This document shows, one piece after another, positions 53,000-60,334 of a stretch of 64,000 nucleotides of DNA. The position numbers and the translations under genes are program-made. The notes under the pieces were generated by a model. The model was not told the origin of the DNA, did no database searches, and worked only from the letters and a program-made list of their open reading frames with translations. The stretch is from an uncultured Acidimicrobiales bacterium (lineage in GTDB: Bacteria > Actinomycetota > Acidimicrobiia > Acidimicrobiales > SZUA-35), in the NCBI GenBank assembly GCA_937922045.1, contig CAKZXA010000037.1, positions 62,001 through 126,000 on the forward strand, written 5' to 3'. Every line of letters starts with the position of its first letter. Positions within the stretch are counted from its first letter, which is position 1.

Positions 53000-54265
53000 A
53001 TGGGCCTCTACCTCGGGCTGGCTATCGCTGTTGTCGCTGGGCTCCTCGGCGCAGGTCTTGGTAGCTGGTGGGCTCGTCGGCCGGGAACCGAAGGTTTGTC
53101 GCAACGACGAACGGTCGAGCCCAGCACGGCATCCAGCCGGCGAGACGTATCGCTGCATACCGACGCACGGGTCGTGCGGGCAGTCACCGATCTCGAGCTT
53201 GGCGTCGTGGTGACCGATGCCGACGGCGGCGAGGTTTTTCGAAATCGTAGTGCCGAGCAGTACGCGACTGGTCGGCATGGAAATGCCCTGGTTGGTGCAG
53301 CCCTCGAGCGTGTGATCGACGGCGCTCGAGTGGGACTATCGCTCGAAGAAAGCGTCGACCTGTACGGCCCACCGGCTCGAAACCTCCAGGTACAGGCCTC
53401 ACCCTTGATGGTCGAGAGTCGTATCGACGGCGTGGTGGCAGCGATCGAGGATGTAACCGAGGCCCGCTACAACGACCGGGTCCGCTCCGATTTCGTCGCC
53501 AACGTCAGTCATGAACTGCGTACCCCTGTCGGAGCGATGAGCATTTTGGCCGAAACGCTCGTCGATTCCGAAGATGTCGCCGTCAAGACTCGGATGGCGA
53601 AACGCATCCAGTCCGAATGTCTTCGACTCTCTGAGACCCTCGAAGATTTACTCGTGTTGTCCCGGCTTGAGTCCGGACCAACCTCGGAGCCTGAAACCCT
53701 CGATATGCAGTCGGCGGTAACGATGGCGGTCGAGCGCACCTCGGCTGCAGCGAGACGACGCGGTGTCGACGTGGTGGTCAGTAAGGAGACGAACGGTCCG
53801 GTGCTGGTCGACGGTGACCATTCCCAACTGACCTCAGCCGTTGCGAACCTTCTCGACAACGCCATCAAGTATTCCGATGAGGGCCGAGGTATCAAGATCT
53901 CGATCGGCACCGAATCGACGGCTTTAGGCTCCCGCGGCGCCATGGCCACGGTGTCGGTAATCGACGGCGGGATTGGGATCCCCGAAGCCGACCGGAAACG
54001 CATTTTTGAACGGTTTTATCGGGTTGATTCGGCCCGCAGTCGCGAGACCGGAGGCACCGGTCTCGGACTTGCGATCGTACGTCACGCCATGATCAACCAC
54101 GGAGGTTCCGTCGAGGTTGTCTCCAAGGAGGGGACGGGTTCAACCTTTACGCTTTCGATCCCGCTTTCCCCGACCCAGCTCCAAACCGACTCATCGTTTG
54201 GTGAGGCCAATGCTGAGGACGTCGGAATCAGGGACCATCGCACGATCGAGGACTCAGAAGCCTAA
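53000..54265 (+). CDS. senX3: Sensor histidine kinase, SenX3/PhoR-like
   Basis: 421 residues. One membrane segment at the N-terminus (LGLAIAVVAGLLGAGLGSWW, residues 5-24), then a PAS-like domain (AVTDLELGVVVTDADGGEVF, about residues 60-79). The H-box is FVANVSHELRTPVGAMSILA with the phosphorylated His. The ATPase N-box is NLLDNAIKYSD and the G-boxes are GGIGIPEADRKRIFERFYRV and GGTGLGLAIVRH. A single N-terminal helix with a cytoplasmic PAS and no large sensor loop is the SenX3 architecture. It probably senses phosphate through PstSCAB-PhoU. Confidence 0.92.
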   Translation: MGLYLGLAIAVVAGLLGAGLGSWWARRPGTEGLSQRRTVEPSTASSRRDVSLHTDARVVRAVTDLELGVVVTDADGGEVFRNRSAEQYATGRHGNALVGAALERVIDGARVGLSLEESVDLYGPPARNLQVQASPLMVESRIDGVVAAIEDVTEARYNDRVRSDFVANVSHELRTPVGAMSILAETLVDSEDVAVKTRMAKRIQSECLRLSETLEDLLVLSRLESGPTSEPETLDMQSAVTMAVERTSAAARRRGVDVVVSKETNGPVLVDGDHSQLTSAVANLLDNAIKYSDEGRGIKISIGTESTALGSRGAMATVSVIDGGIGIPEADRKRIFERFYRVDSARSRETGGTGLGLAIVRHAMINHGGSVEVVSKEGTGSTFTLSIPLSPTQLQTDSSFGEANAEDVGIRDHRTIEDSEA

Positions 54266-54321
54266 TACTCCTCTAGGTGGTTCAAGATCGGTAATCTTCG
54301 GCGACGTGGACAGGAGATCAG

Positions 54322-55086
54322 ATGAGTGACAACGCTGAAGACAGCGACCGAGGTTCGACGACAATCTTGGTCGTTGAGGACGAGCCAGCCTATGTCGACG
54401 CCCTAGAGGTGGCTCTGGAACGCGAAGGGTTTGCCGTGGCTGTCGCCCGAGACGGAGCCGAGGCGTTGGATCGATTCGATGACGTTGATCCAGACCTGGT
54501 TCTCCTGGATCTGATGTTGCCCAAGATCTCGGGGGTCGACGTTTGCCGGGAGCTGCGAGTCCGCTCGACCGTGCCCATCATCATGGTGACCGCCAAGTCG
54601 GCCGAGATCGACACCGTCGTCGGTCTTGAGGTTGGCGCCGACGACTATGTGACGAAGCCCTATCGCATGCGAGAGCTGATGGCTCGCATGAGATCCCTGC
54701 TCCGACGGGCCGAGTTCGCAGCCGTCGAAGCCGAGTCGCTGGTCCGTTCCGCTGTCGTTTCGGACGCCGAGATCGCGGGCCCGCTCGTTGTCGGCGACAT
54801 TTCGATCGACGTTGCCCGCCACGAGGTTGTGATTCGAAGGCAGCCGGCCCAACTGCCTCTGAAGGAGTTTGAGTTGCTCCACTATCTGATGAGCAACGCT
54901 GGCAACGTGCTTACCCGCGACGCCCTGATCGACCGGGTTTGGGGACACGATTACGTTGGCGACACCAAGACGCTCGACGTCCACATCAAGCGCTTGAGAT
55001 CCAAAGTGGAGCCAGATCCGTCGAAGCCGACATGCATCATCACAATCCGTGGCTTGGGCTACAAATTCGAGGACCCTAGGCTGTAG
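54322..55086 (+). CDS. regX3: Response regulator, RegX3/PhoP-like (OmpR family)
   Basis: 254 residues. The receiver domain begins TTILVVEDEPAYVDALEVAL, with the phosphorylated Asp in LVLLDLMLPKISGVDV (about residue 59), Thr in PIIMVTAKS and Lys in DDYVTKPYRMREL. The winged-helix output domain contains FELLHYLMSNAGNVLTRDAL and DTKTLDVHIKRLRSKVEPDP (OmpR type). AGGAG lies 7 nt before ATG 54322. It pairs with the sensor kinase 56 bp upstream and is the likely binder of the PHO-box-like repeat before pstC. Confidence 0.93.
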   Translation: MSDNAEDSDRGSTTILVVEDEPAYVDALEVALEREGFAVAVARDGAEALDRFDDVDPDLVLLDLMLPKISGVDVCRELRVRSTVPIIMVTAKSAEIDTVVGLEVGADDYVTKPYRMRELMARMRSLLRRAEFAAVEAESLVRSAVVSDAEIAGPLVVGDISIDVARHEVVIRRQPAQLPLKEFELLHYLMSNAGNVLTRDALIDRVWGHDYVGDTKTLDVHIKRLRSKVEPDPSKPTCIITIRGLGYKFEDPRL

Positions 55087-55106
55087 CTATTACGAACTCG
55101 ACGGCC

Positions 55107-56573
55107 TTGGCTGGCTCCGACGGCACTGGCGACGACGATCACGGACGCGACGCAGGCGAAACAGCGTCACTTCGCGTGTCTCCGTTTCAGCGTTTGGCGC
55201 GCACCCACGCCCTTTCGGTAGCGGGCGACACGCTCTTCGCCATCGCCTTGGCCGATTCGCTCTTCTTTGCGGTCAATCCCAACGATGCCCGCTGGAAGGT
55301 GGGCGCCTACCTACTTCTCACAATCGCGCCCTTTGCCATCGTCGCCCCCGTGCTCGGCCCCGCCATGGACAGGGTCCGCGGTGGCCATCGCTACATGATC
55401 ATCGGTTCGGCCCTCGCCCGAGCGCTGCTGATGGCGGCTCTCGTGCGGTACGTCCAAGACCTTGCCCTGTTCCCGCTGGCATTCGCGATGCTCGTGATGG
55501 GCAAGACCTATGCGGTGGCGAAGAGCGCCGTGGTTCCCACGACGGTGGCAACCGAGCACGCTCTGGTCCGATCCAACTCTCGACTCTCCGTTCTCTCGGC
55601 GCTGTCAGGAGCGGTCATCTCTATCCCTGGCGTTGCCCTCCTACGGCTAGGGGGCGCCACCTGGGTGCTGTCCTTGGGTGTGCTGGTGTTCGTAGGCGCT
55701 GCCGTTATGGGGCTTCAAATGCCCTCCAAACGAGTGGCCGAAGGGCGAGAGCGTCAGGAGGAACGAGCGGAGCTGCGCTCGGCCGGTATCTTGCTGGCTT
55801 CCAGCGCCATGGGCTACCTACGAGGTGTCGTTGGCTTCGTCACCATGCTTCTGGCTTTCGATTTGAGAGGCGGAATCGATCCCGGCCCGACCAGTGTCGG
55901 CGTTGAGTTGGGCCATCAAGTGAGGGAGTCGATCGGGTTCGAACGGCTCGACCTATCCAGCGGCGGTGCCCCACCCTGGCACTTCGGTGTCGCCCTGATC
56001 GGTGTTGGTCTTGGAGGCCTGACCGGTTCGGCCATCGTGCCGAAGGTTCGGGACCGGTTACCCGAAGAACGGATTCTGGCCTACGCCCTTCTGGGGCTTA
56101 CCGGCTTTGCTCTGTTGGCTGCCATCTCAACTGGCCTGGCTGGAGCCTTTCTTACCTCGATGGCCATCGCCCTAGCCGCTCAAGGCGGTAAGCAAGCGTT
56201 TGACGCCATCGTGCAACGCGACGCCCCGCGGGCAAACCTCGGCCGAACCTTTAGTCGATATGAGAGCCGTTTCCAGCTGATCTGGGTCCTCGGCGCCTTC
56301 TTGCCGGTAGCCATTCCGCTGCCGGCACGGCTTGGCTACCTGCTCATAGCCGGTTCGGCTGCCTTCGTGGCCGCGACCTACTGGGTTGGTCGTACCCCGA
56401 ACCCGGCGGCCATTGTCTCCGACGGTGTTCTCGCCGCTGGCCTCGACCGGCTAGCAGAGGCCTCGCCAAGCTGGTTAGCCGAGCGGTTGAGGGCCCGGCC
56501 ATGGGCGCGCACCGAGCGTTCGACCACACCAACAGAATCGAAAGCGGAACAAACGCCGGCAAGCGACGGCTAA
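55107..56573 (+). CDS. MFS transporter
   Basis: A 488-residue protein with about twelve membrane segments and a loop motif between TM2 and TM3 (GPAMDRVRGGHRYMIIGSAL) typical of the major facilitator superfamily. The substrate is unknown; actinobacterial relatives are usually only called MFS. The first in-frame start codon is TTG 55107 (an ATT at 55089 is the only alternative), 20 bp after regX3, with no clear ribosome-binding site. The C-terminus is a soluble tail of about 50 residues, Arg, Pro and Thr rich. Confidence 0.8.
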   Translation: MAGSDGTGDDDHGRDAGETASLRVSPFQRLARTHALSVAGDTLFAIALADSLFFAVNPNDARWKVGAYLLLTIAPFAIVAPVLGPAMDRVRGGHRYMIIGSALARALLMAALVRYVQDLALFPLAFAMLVMGKTYAVAKSAVVPTTVATEHALVRSNSRLSVLSALSGAVISIPGVALLRLGGATWVLSLGVLVFVGAAVMGLQMPSKRVAEGRERQEERAELRSAGILLASSAMGYLRGVVGFVTMLLAFDLRGGIDPGPTSVGVELGHQVRESIGFERLDLSSGGAPPWHFGVALIGVGLGGLTGSAIVPKVRDRLPEERILAYALLGLTGFALLAAISTGLAGAFLTSMAIALAAQGGKQAFDAIVQRDAPRANLGRTFSRYESRFQLIWVLGAFLPVAIPLPARLGYLLIAGSAAFVAATYWVGRTPNPAAIVSDGVLAAGLDRLAEASPSWLAERLRARPWARTERSTTPTESKAEQTPASDG

Positions 56574-56602
56574 GGCTCCGGTCACAGGGCTAGTCTTTCG
56601 CT

Positions 56603-57397
56603 ATGACGTCTTCGCCTACCAGCCTCCGTCGCCTGATCACGATCGTGGCGTTCTCTCTTGCGGCCCTGCTTGTCGCCGGTCTGATTTTGTTTCTCGTAAC
56701 ACGAGAAACACCCGATGAGGTGACGCTCGATGATGCTGTCGCTCAGATCGACGACACGGATGCTTCCCGTGACGCGACACCGGCGGAGGAAGACGAGACG
56801 GCGGTTGAGGACGGCGAGACAGAACTGGCAGTATCGGGTGGCATCGATGGAACGTGGTCGGTCGATACGTCGGTTGGCGACTTTGGTTTCGAGGACTCGA
56901 CGGGTACCTTTGTCGGCTTCCGCGTAGATGAGGAGCTCTCATCAGTTGGCGCCATCACAGCCGTTGGTCGGACCCCCGAGGTCTCCGGCACGCTGGTGGT
57001 GGCGGATGGCACGGTCACCGAGGTCACGGTCGAAGCCGATATGAACGCTCTTGTCACCGACGACGGTCGCCGCGACTCAAAGACCCGGGGAGCGTTGGAG
57101 ACCGGTGATTTCCCGACCGCCTCGTTTGTTCTTACCGAACCGATTGAGCTACCCGCCGACGCTGGCGAGACGAGCTTTAGCGTCGACGCTGTTGGCGAAC
57201 TGACCGTGCGCGGCGTCACCAACCCGGCAACCTTCGCCCTCGAAGCCCGACTCGTGGATGACGTGGTCGTCGCCATCGGTTCGAGCCAGATCACGTTCGC
57301 TGATTATGGCGTTGTTCCGCCGTCAGCGCCGATCGTTGTCTCGATCGCCGATTCGGGCCTCGTCGAACTTCAGCTCTTCTTTAGTCGCAACGGCTAG
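56603..57397 (+). CDS. YceI-family lipocalin-like protein, membrane-anchored
   Basis: 264 residues. One N-terminal membrane segment (ITIVAFSLAALLVAGLILFL, residues 12-31), an acidic linker of about 55 residues, then a YceI domain. The domain shows DGTWSVDTSVGDFGFEDSTG, DGRRDSKTRGALETGDFPTA and VDAVGELTVRGVTNPATFAL, the core beta-barrel pattern. YceI proteins bind isoprenoid quinones or other lipids outside the cytoplasm. ATG 56603 follows TAGTCT (56591-56596) by 6 nt, fitting a leaderless message. Convergent with the kinase gene. Confidence 0.88.
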   Translation: MTSSPTSLRRLITIVAFSLAALLVAGLILFLVTRETPDEVTLDDAVAQIDDTDASRDATPAEEDETAVEDGETELAVSGGIDGTWSVDTSVGDFGFEDSTGTFVGFRVDEELSSVGAITAVGRTPEVSGTLVVADGTVTEVTVEADMNALVTDDGRRDSKTRGALETGDFPTASFVLTEPIELPADAGETSFSVDAVGELTVRGVTNPATFALEARLVDDVVVAIGSSQITFADYGVVPPSAPIVVSIADSGLVELQLFFSRNG

Positions 57398-57418
57398 CGT
57401 AGGCCGACGGGGTTTGGG

Positions 57419-58957
57419 CTAGGGGGCGAGAGCGCCATCTACGACCACGGTTTGGCCGCCATCGAGGCATGCCTTCTTCTCGATCCACATGCTCCCGTTG
57501 GTCCACAAACGTCCTTCGGGAGCGGTGAGAGTAATCACATAGCAGTCAGCCTTGACGGTGAAGTCATAGGTTCCGGCCGCCTCTGTACGCTCATCGCGAA
57601 TCCATTCGCCGCGACTGCCGTCGGCCGATTCTTCAAAGAGGCCAACGAGCACCGACGAAAGCGCCGTTCCGTCGTCATCGGTGATCATCCCCTCGATCGT
57701 GGATCGGTCACCCTCGGGGATCGTCGTTGTTGTGGTCGTCTCGATCGTGGTCGTCGTTGGTTGGGTTGTTGTCGCCTGTTCGGATTCTTCGGTGTCACCG
57801 TTCTCTTCGGCGCCGCCCTCTAGGTCTGAGGCTGATGCTGAGGCTGGCTCGATATCGATGCTGGCGTCGAGACCCTTGGCGCTGTCGTCACTGCTAGAGG
57901 TGGAGATCAGGTAGCCGGCTCCGATGGAGGCAACGGCGACCGTGACGAAGATGAAGGCTGCCCCCGCCATTCGAGCGGGCCGCGAGCCTCGACGGTTTGA
58001 GATCTCGGCGTGAGTCTGAGCCAACGGATCTGAATCGCTCGACAAGGAGGCGGCCCGATTGGTGAACCGATCCACGGGCTGCGTCAAACTCGCCGTGTTG
58101 GCGTCACTCGGGCCGAGGACGCGGGCGGCGGCCGGGTTCAACGTAGCCGTTTCCCCAGCGGCGAAGGCCGTAAGTCGCCTCGCCACCTCCATAGCCGACG
58201 AGGGTCGCAGCTCAGGTGTTCGGTCCATCAGCTGGGCCACGTACTCCACGACCTCGCTGGGCGCATCGGCGACGCTGAGCCGGGGTGGCCCGGCCGAATC
58301 CAGGATGTTCCGCATCGCATTGGCCGAACTCTCATGCCAGTAGGCGGGATGACCGTTGATGAGGGTGTAGAGGGTGGCGCCCAAAGTATAGATGTCGGAT
58401 GCTTGCGAAGCCCTCTGTGAGTCGAGCATCTCCGGGGCCGCATAGAGAACGGTCAGGGCCGGATTCTCGCTGACGGTGCGAAAGGGATCTGAGCTTGAAG
58501 AGAGGCCGAAATCGCTCAGCACCGGCCCCGAATCGAAGGCACCGACAAAGATGTTGGCTGGCTTGATGTCACGATGGAGGTAGCCCGCCTGATGAACGGC
58601 GGAAAGAGCGTTCGCGGCCCGACCCATCAACTCGCAGGCTTCGAACCAGGGCAAGGGTCCCTGCGTGGCCAGGAGATCGGCATAGGTCCCATGACGGTAG
58701 AGAGGGGTGACGAGAAAAGGCTGGCCATCGTCGCTAAATCCACTGTCGAGAATGGTCACGATGCCGGGATGATCTCCCAGCTCGGCCATCACCGCTATCT
58801 CATTGCGAAAGCGTTGACGGGACGTCTCCTCGTCGGCGGTCTCGTTCAAGACCTTTATGGCCACCGCTCGGCCGTGGCGCGGATCGATGGCTCGGTAGAC
58901 CGTCGACGATCCACCGTTCGCCAGCCTCGTCAGTTCGCTGTATCCACCTAGCTCCAT
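57419..58957 (-). CDS. Transmembrane Ser/Thr protein kinase (Pkn-type)
   Basis: About 512 residues from ATG 58957 (MELGGYSELTRLANGGSSTV); the frame is open to 59014. Kinase domain: glycine loop LANGGSSTVYRA, VAIKVL lysine, YLHRDIKPANIF catalytic loop, SDFGLSS and YAAPEML. One membrane segment (AGAAFIFVTVAVASIGAGYL, about residues 330-350) leads outside to a Thr-rich linker of about 20 residues. A final domain of about 95 residues begins GMITDDDGTALSSVLVGLFE and resembles a carboxypeptidase-regulatory/Cna-B-like beta-sandwich. No PASTA repeats are present, so it is not the PknB cell-wall type. The outer domain probably senses a ligand or anchors the protein. Confidence 0.88.
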   Translation of the reverse strand: MELGGYSELTRLANGGSSTVYRAIDPRHGRAVAIKVLNETADEETSRQRFRNEIAVMAELGDHPGIVTILDSGFSDDGQPFLVTPLYRHGTYADLLATQGPLPWFEACELMGRAANALSAVHQAGYLHRDIKPANIFVGAFDSGPVLSDFGLSSSSDPFRTVSENPALTVLYAAPEMLDSQRASQASDIYTLGATLYTLINGHPAYWHESSANAMRNILDSAGPPRLSVADAPSEVVEYVAQLMDRTPELRPSSAMEVARRLTAFAAGETATLNPAAARVLGPSDANTASLTQPVDRFTNRAASLSSDSDPLAQTHAEISNRRGSRPARMAGAAFIFVTVAVASIGAGYLISTSSSDDSAKGLDASIDIEPASASASDLEGGAEENGDTEESEQATTTQPTTTTIETTTTTTIPEGDRSTIEGMITDDDGTALSSVLVGLFEESADGSRGEWIRDERTEAAGTYDFTVKADCYVITLTAPEGRLWTNGSMWIEKKACLDGGQTVVVDGALAP

Positions 58958-59132
58958 GGTCCTGCGCCCCTCGTCGGTGCCCTTGACTGGCCGATTGTTG
59001 CCTGCCACCGGCACAACTCTAACCGATCCCGGTTTCGGATTTTATTGGCATCGGATCTGCCTCTGATCGCAGCGACCAGAACGCTGGCAAGAAGCGCTCA
59101 AGCAGAGTGCGTGTGAAGCCGATACTCAGGCG

Positions 59133-59420
59133 GTGTCGCAGACCATGGTGGATACCACCGATGACGGTGAGGGACAACGGCTGGAGCGAACCGGTCGTTC
59201 TTGGCTTCTTTGGTCGTTCATCCTGTGCCCCTGTCATCTGCCGTGGACACTCGCCATCCTGAGTGCCGTGGCCGGTGGATCAACGCTCGGTGTCGCTCTG
59301 GTTCGTTACCGCACGCTGGTGGGGATCACGATTGCCGTGCTCTATCTCGCCGGTGTTGGCATCGGATTCAGGTACCTGCGGCAGGCCAAGTCCGAAGGCG
59401 CCTGCCGGGTGCGGTTGTAG
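59133..59420 (+). CDS. Small membrane protein, MerE/MerC-like
   Basis: 95 residues from GTG 59133 (ATG 59145 is an alternative). Two hydrophobic segments surround FILCPCHLPWTLAILSAVAG, where the Cys pair CPCH matches the TCPCHLP signature of the MerE/MerC mercury-transport proteins, and a second segment lies at about residues 62-80. A late Cys (EGACRVRL) is also present. No mer regulator or reductase is nearby, so mercury transport cannot be assumed; other small CPCH membrane proteins exist. Confidence 0.6.
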   Translation: MSQTMVDTTDDGEGQRLERTGRSWLLWSFILCPCHLPWTLAILSAVAGGSTLGVALVRYRTLVGITIAVLYLAGVGIGFRYLRQAKSEGACRVRL

Positions 59421-59460
59421 GCACGGGCCAGAAGAGATCAGACGGTCTGAAGGGGCGAGG

Positions 59461-59489
59461 TCGACTGATCGGATGGTTGTTCTTAGACT
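59461..59489 (+). promoter_or_regulatory. Leaderless promoter of the hydratase gene
   Basis: TCGACT (59461-59466), a 17-bp spacer and TAGACT (59484-59489) end 6 nt before ATG 59496, so transcription would start at about the first base of the coding sequence. Confidence 0.55.
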
Positions 59490-59495
59490 TGTTCA

Positions 59496-60326
59496 ATGGC
59501 TGATGCTGAGACGCAAGCGAACCCCGCCGGAAATGGTGAGCCCGATCTCGTGGAGCTGCTGGTCAGCGCCCGTCGAGACGCAACCCCGATCGCGGTCGAC
59601 CGGCTCGGTGAAGCCGCGATTCCATCGTCGGCGGCTGCGGCGTTGATCGTGGATGACAACGTGTGTGAGCGGTTGGGAGCGCCGCTCGGATGGAAGGTCG
59701 GATGTACCTCGGTCCACGCCCAGGAACTCCTCGGTGCCGACGGCCCGTTCCCTGGACGGGTCTACGACGTGATGCAATCTGGTGCCGTTGTCGGTGAGTC
59801 GATGATGAACGGGCGCTCACTTCTTGAGGGCGAATTCGCCTTCACCATCGGCCAGGGCCTCGAGGTTGGCTCTCAACCTCCAACTCGGGCCGAGGTGCTG
59901 GCGGCCGTCTCCACCATTCATCCCGCGATCGAGGTCGTCGGTGGTCGCTACGATCGCTTTCTCGGCATCCCCTTGCCGCTCGTCATCGCCGACGCTGGAG
60001 CCAACCGCCTGATCATTCTTGGTGACGGCCAACCGTTTGGCCCTGATGGCATAGCCGACGATTCGCTGGCTGAACGCGTGGCCACGATGACGGTAGACGG
60101 CCGGCAGACAGGACAGGGGAGCGGTGCAGACGTACTCGGTGATCCCTTCGGCGTCCTCGTATGGCTGGCGGAACATCTTTGGGAACGGTCACTGTCACTC
60201 CGGACAGGCGATGTCATCACCACAGGAACAGCAACCCAGGTGACCGAGCTTGAGCCAGGTCAGACGGCGATCGTCGCCATCGAAGGTCTCGGCACAGCCA
60301 CGCTTACCCGCAGCGAGAACCAATGA
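59496..60326 (+). CDS. 2-keto-4-pentenoate hydratase family protein
   Basis: A 276-residue cytoplasmic enzyme of the fumarylacetoacetate-hydrolase fold. The middle shows GWKVGCTSVHAQELLG, LEGEFAFTIGQGL with the metal-binding Glu pair, and HPAIEVVGGRY, typical of MhpD/2-oxopent-4-enoate hydratases and 4-oxalocrotonate decarboxylases. Toward the C-terminus GDVITTGTATQVTELEPGQT is the usual closing motif. It would hydrate or decarboxylate a 2-oxo acid from aromatic or catechol breakdown. No other meta-cleavage gene is in view. Convergent with the E1 gene. Confidence 0.85.
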   Translation: MADAETQANPAGNGEPDLVELLVSARRDATPIAVDRLGEAAIPSSAAAALIVDDNVCERLGAPLGWKVGCTSVHAQELLGADGPFPGRVYDVMQSGAVVGESMMNGRSLLEGEFAFTIGQGLEVGSQPPTRAEVLAAVSTIHPAIEVVGGRYDRFLGIPLPLVIADAGANRLIILGDGQPFGPDGIADDSLAERVATMTVDGRQTGQGSGADVLGDPFGVLVWLAEHLWERSLSLRTGDVITTGTATQVTELEPGQTAIVAIEGLGTATLTRSENQ

Positions 60327-60334
60327 AACGACGC

